A stretch of 64,000 nt of DNA from Desulfobacterales bacterium (lineage in GTDB: Bacteria > Desulfobacterota > Desulfobacteria > Desulfobacterales > UBA11574), in assembly GCA_022340885.1 (NCBI GenBank), contig JAJDND010000020.1:17278-81277 (forward strand), given 5' to 3'. The notes beneath the pieces were generated by a model. That model searched no databases, was not told the origin of the DNA, and saw only the letters and a list, made by a program, of their open reading frames with translations. This document shows, piece by piece, positions 45,986 through 53,945 of the stretch (the stretch's first letter is position 1; the number at the start of each line of letters is the position of its first letter). Made by a program: the position numbers and the translations under genes.

Positions 45986-47158
45986 ATGAATCAAATCTTT
46001 AGTGATGTTGCAATCATCGGCGGCGGTATCATGGGAAGCGCCGTCGCATATCATCTGAAGCAGGCCGACGCCAATCTCGACGTGGTCGTTGTGGAGATGG
46101 ACCCAACTTATTCCAGGGCGTCGACCACCCTTTCCATGGCCAACGTCCGTATCCAGTTCAGTTTCGAGCAGAACATCCGGATATCCCAGTTTGCCTTCGA
46201 GGTGCTGGAAGATTTCGGAGAAAAAATGGCTGTCGGCGATCATCGACCGGACATCGCTTTTCGACGTGAAGGCAATCTTTTTTTGGTGGACGATTCCAGC
46301 ATACCATCGGCTGAGGCAGCCGTCAATCTGCAGCAAAGCCTCGGCTGCCGCGTAGAATGGTGGACGCCGGAAAAAATAAAGCAAAACTATCCGCTATATG
46401 CGCCGGAACACCTGGCAGGCGGAACATTCGGCTTTCTGGACGGCCATTTCGATGCCTATGCCTTTCTCATGGGATACAAAAAAAAAGCGCGATCAATGGG
46501 AACGCGCTATATCGAAAACCGGGTGATCGAGGTCCTGACCGACGGTTCCCGGGTCAGGGGCGCCCGACTGGCCTCGGGAGAAACTTTGTCCGCCAACTGT
46601 GTGGTCAATTGTGCCGGGGCATGGGCGGCCGAAGTCGCCCGGTCGGCCCGTATAAATCTTCCCGTAGACCCGGTCAAACGGCAAATCTTTGTACTCGACA
46701 CAGCCGTCAAACCCCAGGGTCCCCTTCCCCTGACGGTTCTGCCGTCCGGGCTCTATTTTCGGACCGAAACCGGCGGACGGATCCTTCTCGGAAAATCCAT
46801 GCCCCAGGACCCTGTGGGCTTTGATTTTTCATGGGATGACAAACGGTTTATGGAAATTCTCTGGCCGGAACTGGCCGAATTCGTGCCTGCCTTCGATACC
46901 CTCAAGCTGCTTCGAGGATGGGCCGGCCTATATGCCGTCAATACCCTCGACGGCAACGCAATCCTCGGCGAATGGCCGGAATTGAAAGGTTTTTTTCTTG
47001 CCAACGGCTTTTCCGGCCACGGCCTCCAACAGGCACCCGCCGTCGGCCGATATCTCTCCGAATTGATTTTGAAATTGCCGCGCACACTCGACCTTTCATG
47101 TTTTGGCCCCGAGCGGATCGTCGAAAACAGGCCTTTAAGTGAAAAAGGTCTTGTGTAA
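45986..47158 (+). CDS. DadA/FOXRED1-like FAD-dependent oxidoreductase
   Basis: 390 residues. FAD-binding Rossmann motif VAIIGGGIMGSAVAYHL at 8-24 and the DAO-family pattern STTLSMANVRIQFSFEQN. The C-terminal GLYAVNTLDGNAILGEWP and GFFLANGFSGHGLQQAP are typical of sarcosine, dimethylglycine and D-amino-acid oxidising enzymes. Substrate is unknown; a secondary amine or D-amino acid is likely. GAGG lies upstream of the ATG. A perfect TATAAT at 45,938-45,943 may be its -10. Ends 12 bp from the convergent psd gene with no visible terminator. Confidence 0.83.
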   Translation: MNQIFSDVAIIGGGIMGSAVAYHLKQADANLDVVVVEMDPTYSRASTTLSMANVRIQFSFEQNIRISQFAFEVLEDFGEKMAVGDHRPDIAFRREGNLFLVDDSSIPSAEAAVNLQQSLGCRVEWWTPEKIKQNYPLYAPEHLAGGTFGFLDGHFDAYAFLMGYKKKARSMGTRYIENRVIEVLTDGSRVRGARLASGETLSANCVVNCAGAWAAEVARSARINLPVDPVKRQIFVLDTAVKPQGPLPLTVLPSGLYFRTETGGRILLGKSMPQDPVGFDFSWDDKRFMEILWPELAEFVPAFDTLKLLRGWAGLYAVNTLDGNAILGEWPELKGFFLANGFSGHGLQQAPAVGRYLSELILKLPRTLDLSCFGPERIVENRPLSEKGLV

Positions 47159-47170
47159 CCGTTTCGAAGG

Positions 47171-48073
47171 TTAATGAATACTTCCAATCGAATCTCCCAT
47201 AAGGACATACGTTTCAATATCATTTCTTGTGTTTACACACAAATCCTTGTCAAGCGCTATTCTTCCTTTTTCAAACAACATAACGACCGTGGATCCTCCC
47301 ATTTCAAAATGTCCTTTTCGGTCGCCCTTGGCAACTCGATGACCTGAACGGTATATCTGGCGGATTGATCCGACGGTAAAAGCGCCGATTTCAATCATTG
47401 CAATTCGACCAAAGTGGTCGGAATCGAAGATGGTGAGCGTCCGATAGTTATCGGAGAAAAAGGGAATGAGTCCACGGAGATTGTATGGACCACTTGCATG
47501 GTACTTTCCTTTGATGGATGTCGCTTCGCCCGGAAAACCGGAATCCGGAAAGTGGAAGTGATGATAATCCTTCAGACATAAACGGCTTACAATCATTGAA
47601 CCATGACTGAATTTTGCTACCAGTTTATCACTGAGCAGAAATGAACGAAGATTGAATATGCTTCGTTTGATTCGAAATGTCAAATCAGGATCCAGTGATT
47701 GATAGGCAAGAATCTTTCCGTCCACAGGAGAAATGCACACATCAGGGTCCCAGTTAATCCGTCGCTTGGAGAGATCGAGTTCTCGTCTAAAAAAATCATT
47801 GAAACTCTCAAAGCCTTCGATCGGGCACAACAATTCATCCGTATTTACCTCCATCTTTCTGATGAACGATTCTATTCTTCTTTTACTGAATCCCTGCTTA
47901 TTCATCCAGCCATATAGCTGGGAAATGTATTTATTTCTGAAAACAATGCAGCTTACAAGGTCTCCCATTTTGGAGTTGTATAACCAATATAACAAACCAT
48001 CTGCGTAAACATGCTCCATCCGTAGCATGCTTTCAGCACGATCAAAATATTTGATTGAAATTCTGTTGCTCAT
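47171..48073 (-). CDS. psd: Phosphatidylserine decarboxylase
   Basis: Makes phosphatidylethanolamine from phosphatidylserine by a pyruvoyl cofactor; inner-membrane enzyme. 300 residues. D118 in SPVDGKI and the histidines in KDYHHFHFP (170-175) are catalytic, and self-cleavage is expected at GGST (259-262) before S261. It is the last gene of the seven-gene operon, overlapping the GNAT-like gene by four bases. No phosphatidylserine synthase is in the window. It may instead act on an unusual serine-bearing lipid made by the operon; that is inference. Confidence 0.92.
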   Translation of the reverse strand: MSNRISIKYFDRAESMLRMEHVYADGLLYWLYNSKMGDLVSCIVFRNKYISQLYGWMNKQGFSKRRIESFIRKMEVNTDELLCPIEGFESFNDFFRRELDLSKRRINWDPDVCISPVDGKILAYQSLDPDLTFRIKRSIFNLRSFLLSDKLVAKFSHGSMIVSRLCLKDYHHFHFPDSGFPGEATSIKGKYHASGPYNLRGLIPFFSDNYRTLTIFDSDHFGRIAMIEIGAFTVGSIRQIYRSGHRVAKGDRKGHFEMGGSTVVMLFEKGRIALDKDLCVNTRNDIETYVLMGDSIGSIH

Positions 48074-49200
48074 AGATTTAACTCGAAAAGTGCATATTCC
48101 CGGTTTGGATTTTTCACATGTTCCCCCAAGAGTTTCTGAGCTCTGTTATCTCTGGCCATTAATGAAAATATTACCGTTTCATATCCATGTTTCAAAACTT
48201 GGTGAACCATGAAATAACCAATAGCTCGGCCCAATCCGGACTTTTTCTTTTCTTCTTCGGGAGTAATGCCGATTAGATAAAAATTTATTCGGTTTGCACG
48301 CTGTCTGTAGTTAAATAACTTAAAAATTGACAATAGATTATACCTTCCATTCATAGACCGAATGACGTCTGAAATTTCCAAAATAGCCAATGCAAAACCT
48401 ACGATGACATTCTTCTCATTGTAAATAAGCGTAAAAAGTTCCGGATGAAATGCATAGCGGGCTTTTTCAAACAATTGTCTGAACTCTTGCAAGGGAATCG
48501 GCGTGAAACCGGTAAAATCTCTGAAAGACCTTGTTAACACGGAATGAAAATTGCCCAAATTATCCATTAATTGCCGTCTATTCAACTGTTCAAATCGATA
48601 ACCTTCGGTCAGCAAATATCTGTAACGTCGTTCACCAAAAGCAACTATTTTTTGCAGATTTTTATGACCGGTAACCTCCACAGAATCCCAAAAATATTTT
48701 GCAATGAAACCATACTTCCCGAAAAATTCCGGATAATACGGCTTATTATAAGGCTCCCCATAAAAAGGTTTTTGATCAAACCCTTTTGTCATAAACCGAT
48801 ATCCATGCCAGATATCAAAGTTCATCGGACCCCAGACGCGACGGAGCCCTATATCTTCTCGCAGCCATTTTATTGAACAATCTAAAAGGTCTCGAGCGAT
48901 AGCGAAATCGTCGATGCACTCAAAAAAACCAATGGCCCCAACCGGTGTCCCGTCTGTATCCTTTAGATCCTGATTGGACATTGCTGACACCCGTCCGACA
49001 ACTTTTTCACCGGCCGTGGCGAGAAATTGTCTATGACAATTTCCCGGTTTTTGATAAAATGTGAAATCGGGTAAAAATCGGGTGCACATTTCTTTTTTCA
49101 GCGGCGGAATATGATTTTCATCGCCATCATACATTTCATAACCGAATTTTATGAAAGCGTCTGTTTTTGCGGAATCGAATATAAAAGGCTTTATTGCCAC
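48070..49200 (-). CDS. GNAT-fold acyltransferase-like protein (YghO-like)
   Basis: 376 residues without membrane segments. It has the pattern RVWGPMNFDIWHGYRFMTKGF (given here only as WGPMNF at 123-128 and GYRFMTKGFDQKPF at 133-146), then YNKPYYPEFFGKYGF and a C-terminal GLGRAIGYFMVHQVLKHG. This arrangement occurs in a GNAT-related family that includes E. coli YghO. Members are sometimes placed in lipid loci, and bacterial ceramide synthases are GNAT-like acyltransferases; a role in N-acylating a long-chain amine is therefore possible but unproven. Overlaps the dikinase gene upstream by ten bases and psd by four. Confidence 0.6.
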   Translation of the reverse strand: MAIKPFIFDSAKTDAFIKFGYEMYDGDENHIPPLKKEMCTRFLPDFTFYQKPGNCHRQFLATAGEKVVGRVSAMSNQDLKDTDGTPVGAIGFFECIDDFAIARDLLDCSIKWLREDIGLRRVWGPMNFDIWHGYRFMTKGFDQKPFYGEPYNKPYYPEFFGKYGFIAKYFWDSVEVTGHKNLQKIVAFGERRYRYLLTEGYRFEQLNRRQLMDNLGNFHSVLTRSFRDFTGFTPIPLQEFRQLFEKARYAFHPELFTLIYNEKNVIVGFALAILEISDVIRSMNGRYNLLSIFKLFNYRQRANRINFYLIGITPEEEKKKSGLGRAIGYFMVHQVLKHGYETVIFSLMARDNRAQKLLGEHVKNPNREYALFELNL

Positions 49201-51845
49201 CGGATTTCTCCTGTTTCTCCATTCATATGTAACAGAGAGGCTTCGGGGATGCGTCTTGTCGCATCTCTGACACCCACAATCGTCGGAATCCCCAGCTCCC
49301 GTCCGATTATGGCAGTATGTGATAAAATACTGCCACGTTCAACAATCAATCCCTTTGCCCGCATCATCAGAAAAACCCATCCCGGATCCGTCATTTCCGC
49401 AATGATGATGTCACCGTTTATCTCTAAATCGGCATCCGGCTTTCTTACGATTTTCGCTCGTCCCGAAACCCGTCCCGGAGAGCAGGCGGTACCCCGAAGG
49501 TTAGCCGCTTTTTCAACGGGCATTGTCTGAAAATCATGATCCTCCTGAATTATCTCTGTATTTATTCCCCGGGTTGTAATACGACTGGGAGGCGTCGAAG
49601 ATCGACCTTGCCGCCGATAACGCTCTTTACGGATGCGAACACTATGCTTGAGATCGAGATCAATAGACGATCTGTTGATCACCGGAAAAATTTCATCCAG
49701 CGCGAGATAAAAAATATCCTCCGGGTGCTCCAGAAGGCCGATCCTGGAAAAAGATCGGCCCATGGAAAGAAAAATTTTTTTCACCAGACCATAGGCTCGG
49801 GTGCGCGCAAACCGCATGTTTTCCCTGTGAACAACACCGTCTCGGATGACACTCAAAAGATATCGAAGGAGACAGCTCGTCGATCGGCTCTCATTGGCCA
49901 ACCGTGGACTTTCTGTCTCGTCCGTCCGACAATTCATGTCTTCGATGTTCTTTAAGTTCATACTCTTATCACATAGAAGGGTCTGCCGAATCACCTGAAT
50001 CAGAATGGTCGGATCATCACGCATCGATTTAGTCTCGAGTTTCAGCTCATGGAGGCTTCTGTCGCCGTATTTTTGAATATGGTTTAAAAACATACCATAG
50101 ATGTCGCTATACTCCGAATTTTCACGAAGAGCCCTGAGAATCTCATCATCATCAAGGTTAAAAAGTGTCTGCAGACCTGAACAGCGTCGTATCTCGTTGC
50201 AGATATTCAAAACAGACCGGACCGGCTTTAAACTCTCCATATCGTCTGCGTGAGACAGAAGGTAATGGAAATGATTTTTCGCCCGAGTGGATCGCCCTGA
50301 TTTGTTGAGAAGCCGATTCATAAGTTCATAGGAGAAGATCAGAAAGATATCATTTTCGATGGTAATCGGCCAGATGCGGAACAATTCAATTTCCAACCCC
50401 TTAAAAATGATATACAATGCTTTGGCTGAACAGGCATCGAAATCGATTGCGGCAAAGTCCTTGTAAATTTTTTCGAATCTTCGATAAAAATGGCGCCGGT
50501 AAAAATCTTTAAAAATGAATCTCAAAAAAAGAGTGGCATAAGAAACGTAAGATGATGGAACCGATTGAGTAACAACGGTCGTATCGTCTTCAATTCCCAA
50601 TATTCGATTGCAGGCAGTTTTGTCCTTTGCGAAAGCTGGACTAAAGGAAACCATACTATACCAGTTGGTCAGATTGTAATAAATTCTGCCGTCAATGTAC
50701 CCGATAAGGGCTTCAAAAATGGATGAACAGTTCTCAATGCGCCTGCGGTTCAGCGTAAGTCGAACCATCGTTCTTTTCATGACATTATCGTAAACATGTC
50801 GTGCAAACGAATATGTCAGCGGTGTAGTAACACCCGGGTAACTTTCAACGATGTTGGAATTATCCCATACAGTGATGTCTCCTGTATCTTTTGTTTTAAA
50901 TGTGATTGGTCGCGTCTGCAACAAGGAAAGCATACCGGTTGCATCGAATGCCCATTCGATATCCTGAGGCTCGCTGAAATTGGACGCAATGGTTTTTGTC
51001 ATAAGAAATAAAGTTTGAATCTCGTCAGAATTCAGTATCGGAGTTTCGGACGCTTTGATAGCGGTGAGTTCCGAGCCGTTATGTGAATTTTCCGACATCC
51101 ACATCTTGAATTTTTTAATATTTATTTGGGATCTCGAGACCTCACCCGTTTTCGGATTTATCCAGTAGGTATCCGTCTCAACCATGCCGGATACCACACC
51201 CTCACCAGTTCCATATCCGCAGGTAATCACATAATTGGAAGTGTTTGAAACCGGGTCTCGTGTAAATATAACGCCGGACTTTTCGCTGGCGGTCATTTCT
51301 TGAACGATCACGGCGACATGAAGAGGCAAGATGGGTATCTTCAGAGCACGACGATAGATAATTGCCCTTTTGGAAAGCGCACTCGCCGCGCATTGTACGA
51401 TTCTATCCATCAATGCCTCTCTTTTTACAAAAAGATAAGACTCTAAAATGCCGGCAAAAGAAGCATTTTCGGAATCTTCAGCGATTGCGGACGAACGCAC
51501 CGCAAAATGAGAAATGTTATTCAAATTTGCATCCAGGTGTTTTCGAACGATCGCATCCAGTGCTTGTCTTGCGGGTACGATAAGTTTTTCTAAAAAAATT
51601 TCTTTGATTATATTCTGGTCATGTTCCTGTAATATTTTTTTCAAATCGATGCGGTGCTGTTCCATTAAATTCGAGAACGCATTGTGTGGAATGACAAACC
51701 AGTGTGGAACTCGCAATCCAAGCTTTGAAAGCTGCCAGAGGTTTGCAGCTTTGTTCCCTACCTGTCCGGGATCAGGGGCGTACGGATCTGAACTCGAATA
51801 AATAACCGCGGCCCGAATCTTTGTCGGATTTGAATTCGGCAACAT
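49191..51845 (-). CDS. PEP-synthase/rifampicin-phosphotransferase-like dikinase, paralogue B
   Basis: 884 residues in three parts. The N-terminal PPDK-type ATP-grasp (about 20-320) has FAVRSSAIAEDSENASFAG, VIVQEMTASEKSGVIFTRDP and DIEWAFDATG near LLQTRPIT. The middle substrate region (about 330-760) is specific to this group. The C-terminal swivelling domain has the phosphohistidine H843 in RGSILSHTAIIGRELG. The PEP/pyruvate TIM barrel of true PpsA is absent, as in rifampicin phosphotransferase and phenylphosphate synthase. Expected chemistry: ATP to AMP and Pi with transfer of one phosphate through His to an unknown hydroxyl. AAGGAG precedes the ATG. Confidence 0.82.
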   Translation of the reverse strand: MLPNSNPTKIRAAVIYSSSDPYAPDPGQVGNKAANLWQLSKLGLRVPHWFVIPHNAFSNLMEQHRIDLKKILQEHDQNIIKEIFLEKLIVPARQALDAIVRKHLDANLNNISHFAVRSSAIAEDSENASFAGILESYLFVKREALMDRIVQCAASALSKRAIIYRRALKIPILPLHVAVIVQEMTASEKSGVIFTRDPVSNTSNYVITCGYGTGEGVVSGMVETDTYWINPKTGEVSRSQINIKKFKMWMSENSHNGSELTAIKASETPILNSDEIQTLFLMTKTIASNFSEPQDIEWAFDATGMLSLLQTRPITFKTKDTGDITVWDNSNIVESYPGVTTPLTYSFARHVYDNVMKRTMVRLTLNRRRIENCSSIFEALIGYIDGRIYYNLTNWYSMVSFSPAFAKDKTACNRILGIEDDTTVVTQSVPSSYVSYATLFLRFIFKDFYRRHFYRRFEKIYKDFAAIDFDACSAKALYIIFKGLEIELFRIWPITIENDIFLIFSYELMNRLLNKSGRSTRAKNHFHYLLSHADDMESLKPVRSVLNICNEIRRCSGLQTLFNLDDDEILRALRENSEYSDIYGMFLNHIQKYGDRSLHELKLETKSMRDDPTILIQVIRQTLLCDKSMNLKNIEDMNCRTDETESPRLANESRSTSCLLRYLLSVIRDGVVHRENMRFARTRAYGLVKKIFLSMGRSFSRIGLLEHPEDIFYLALDEIFPVINRSSIDLDLKHSVRIRKERYRRQGRSSTPPSRITTRGINTEIIQEDHDFQTMPVEKAANLRGTACSPGRVSGRAKIVRKPDADLEINGDIIIAEMTDPGWVFLMMRAKGLIVERGSILSHTAIIGRELGIPTIVGVRDATRRIPEASLLHMNGETGEIRWQ

Positions 51846-51870
51846 TTATTTCTCCTTCCGTTTTTGCTTT

Positions 51871-52986
51871 TCACTGAATCGGATTGATTTCATAGAGTTC
51901 AAGGTTCGTGTATCCCATGGCCCGGTTTTGCTGAAGTAATTTCGAAGCGAAATCTTTCTTCCGTTTAAAAGCGGTCAATGTATCAGGTGCCACACGATGA
52001 TTTAACAGATTATAATAAGACAATCTTGCATTCGGGCACGCCTTTTTCGATATCTCGTAAAGAAGCGCGATAAAGCTGTCATCTTCGACCCAATCAAAAA
52101 TATTGGATAAATTAAACTTTGAAAAAGTGTTGCATTCGCATCGGTCAAGAAATGATTCGATTTCCTCGTTTACGATGGTGATACGATCGACTCTTCTGCG
52201 GATTATGTCGAAATTGTTTTTCTGAAGATAGGGTGGCATGCAATCCTCACTCGGATAGGACTTGGTCAAGACCCAATGTACAAAATAGTTTTTCCAAATC
52301 GGAAGGTTTCTCAAAACATGATCGGCCTGCTTTCGAATAAGAGGGCCAAAACGAAGCTCCTGAACCAACCGGAAATGGGATGGGTCCATATAGCGGCTCA
52401 TAATCGTTCTGCAAAAGAAAAAATTGAAAATCAATCGCCACCTACGGGAATTCCAAACTTGATCAAAGAAGCGTTTTTGTGTGAAAAGCGCTTTGTGTTT
52501 CAATAGGGCTTCAACCTTCTTCGAACCCAAAAAAATTCGAAGCAATTTGCCGAAATGAAAGAAATAACGATCTTGCGTTCCTTGTAAAAGGACTCCATTT
52601 TTAATTAAAGTACGATGTTGAGACCAGTAAGTGCGTGCGGACAAAGTGAGGCAGCGTTCAAGTTTTTTGAATAAATGAAGGCGATCATTGCAAGGATGTA
52701 CTCCCAGAAAAGATAGCATTTCAGAATATTCCAGCTTCCTGAAGCAAGCAAGTTTCAATTCAAGCAAAAAATTTTGAATGACATTCAGGTCGATGCTCAC
52801 GACACAAAGGGGGTCGTCCAGAAGAAAACCGATACTCAGATCCCCACCAGAAGTAATAGATAGAACATTGTCCTGAGCGGACACGGCCAGGGCACGCTTC
52901 AGTACGAGAGGATCTTCCCAGCAGGTGCTATACCCGATTTTCGAAAAAAATTCGGCCGAAGCCACTTTACTTCTTTTGATTTTCAC
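51871..52986 (-). CDS. BtaA-like (DUF3419) aminocarboxypropyl transferase
   Basis: 371 residues of the family of S-adenosylmethionine:diacylglycerol 3-amino-3-carboxypropyl transferase, which starts betaine-lipid synthesis. Visible motifs: YSTCWEDPLVLKRAL near 19-33, the SAM-loop equivalent VLSITSGGDLSIGFLL near 41-56, and SIDLNVIQNFLLELKLA near 64-80. No BtaB-type N-methyltransferase is in the operon, so the head group might stay unmethylated, or the acceptor might be another lipid. Start overlaps the UbiA-like gene by four bases. Confidence 0.8.
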   Translation of the reverse strand: MKIKRSKVASAEFFSKIGYSTCWEDPLVLKRALAVSAQDNVLSITSGGDLSIGFLLDDPLCVVSIDLNVIQNFLLELKLACFRKLEYSEMLSFLGVHPCNDRLHLFKKLERCLTLSARTYWSQHRTLIKNGVLLQGTQDRYFFHFGKLLRIFLGSKKVEALLKHKALFTQKRFFDQVWNSRRWRLIFNFFFCRTIMSRYMDPSHFRLVQELRFGPLIRKQADHVLRNLPIWKNYFVHWVLTKSYPSEDCMPPYLQKNNFDIIRRRVDRITIVNEEIESFLDRCECNTFSKFNLSNIFDWVEDDSFIALLYEISKKACPNARLSYYNLLNHRVAPDTLTAFKRKKDFASKLLQQNRAMGYTNLELYEINPIQ

Positions 52987-53939
52987 AAGCTTACAATCCT
53001 TATTGTTACTAAAAGCGATTGAATAGTTACAATGAATATTTCTGTGGTGGTTTTCAGACCGAACAGAACGGGCTGTTTATTGTAAAAGCTTACATAGGTC
53101 ATTACCATGAAGAGATATACTGCTATCATGTAGAGCAAGATGAATCCGATGACCATGTCGAAATAGAGATAAGTTACGGCAGCTATCGATGCGCCGCTGA
53201 GAACAATCGGAATCACCATCGATAAACGAAATCCCAAAACTTTGGAATAGGTCTGGTACGCGGTTTCGTCCTCTGGACGCCTTATTTTCCGAGCGATTTC
53301 CCAGGACAGCGAAGACCATAAGAAGACTGTTCCAAGAAACAGAACCTGTCCGTTGGGAATCGCCGCTCTCATGTTGTTTTTGTAAATAGAAACGACATAC
53401 AGAAAAAACAGATAAGAGATCGGGTTGTGAGTCAACAGGGCCGTCAGGATGTTTTTGGAAATAAGCTCTTTCAAGAAAAAGTATTTATACATGAAACAGG
53501 CATAGCCGAATGTTGAAAGGAAAATGAAGGTCGAATGAGTAAAAAACAAGTTCAAAATAAAAAGAAACGCTACAATGAGTCCACCTAAAATTTTGAGATC
53601 CGCAATGTGCACGTCGCCTCTGGAGACCGATCTATCCGGAAAATGCACAGGGTCGGTTTCACGGTCTTTCAGTTCGTCCATAATCCTGAGCAATAGCAGA
53701 AACAGTGGAATTGTAACTGCGCCTGAAAAAAGTACGATCTCTGACGGAAAGAACCTTCCATGGTCGGAAAGACTGAGAAGGTCGATCCCGCACCATGCGC
53801 TCATAAAAAAAAGCAGTCCGAATACAATATTGCACGGCGGATACATCTCAGAAAGATAAATACGGATTCGTGCCAAAAAAAATCTTGCGGAATCAGCACC
53901 AATTTGATTCGTTGTATTGTTATGCATATTTTTTTTCAT
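52983..53939 (-). CDS. UbiA-family membrane prenyltransferase
   Basis: 318 residues with about eight hydrophobic helices. First Asp-rich motif MDELKDRETD with D88, D92 and D96, which binds Mg and a prenyl diphosphate; second polar motif WEIARKIRRPEDETAYQTYSKVLG, given here as WEIARKIRRPEDE, in the position of the second UbiA motif. It transfers a prenyl or similar chain to an acceptor in the membrane; neither substrate can be read from sequence. Lies 6 bp after the aminotransferase-reductase fusion and overlaps the BtaA-like gene by four bases. An ATG at 53,927 is an alternative start. Confidence 0.82.
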   Translation of the reverse strand: MKKNMHNNTTNQIGADSARFFLARIRIYLSEMYPPCNIVFGLLFFMSAWCGIDLLSLSDHGRFFPSEIVLFSGAVTIPLFLLLLRIMDELKDRETDPVHFPDRSVSRGDVHIADLKILGGLIVAFLFILNLFFTHSTFIFLSTFGYACFMYKYFFLKELISKNILTALLTHNPISYLFFLYVVSIYKNNMRAAIPNGQVLFLGTVFLWSSLSWEIARKIRRPEDETAYQTYSKVLGFRLSMVIPIVLSGASIAAVTYLYFDMVIGFILLYMIAVYLFMVMTYVSFYNKQPVLFGLKTTTEIFIVTIQSLLVTIRIVSL

Positions 53940-53945
53940 TCAAAT

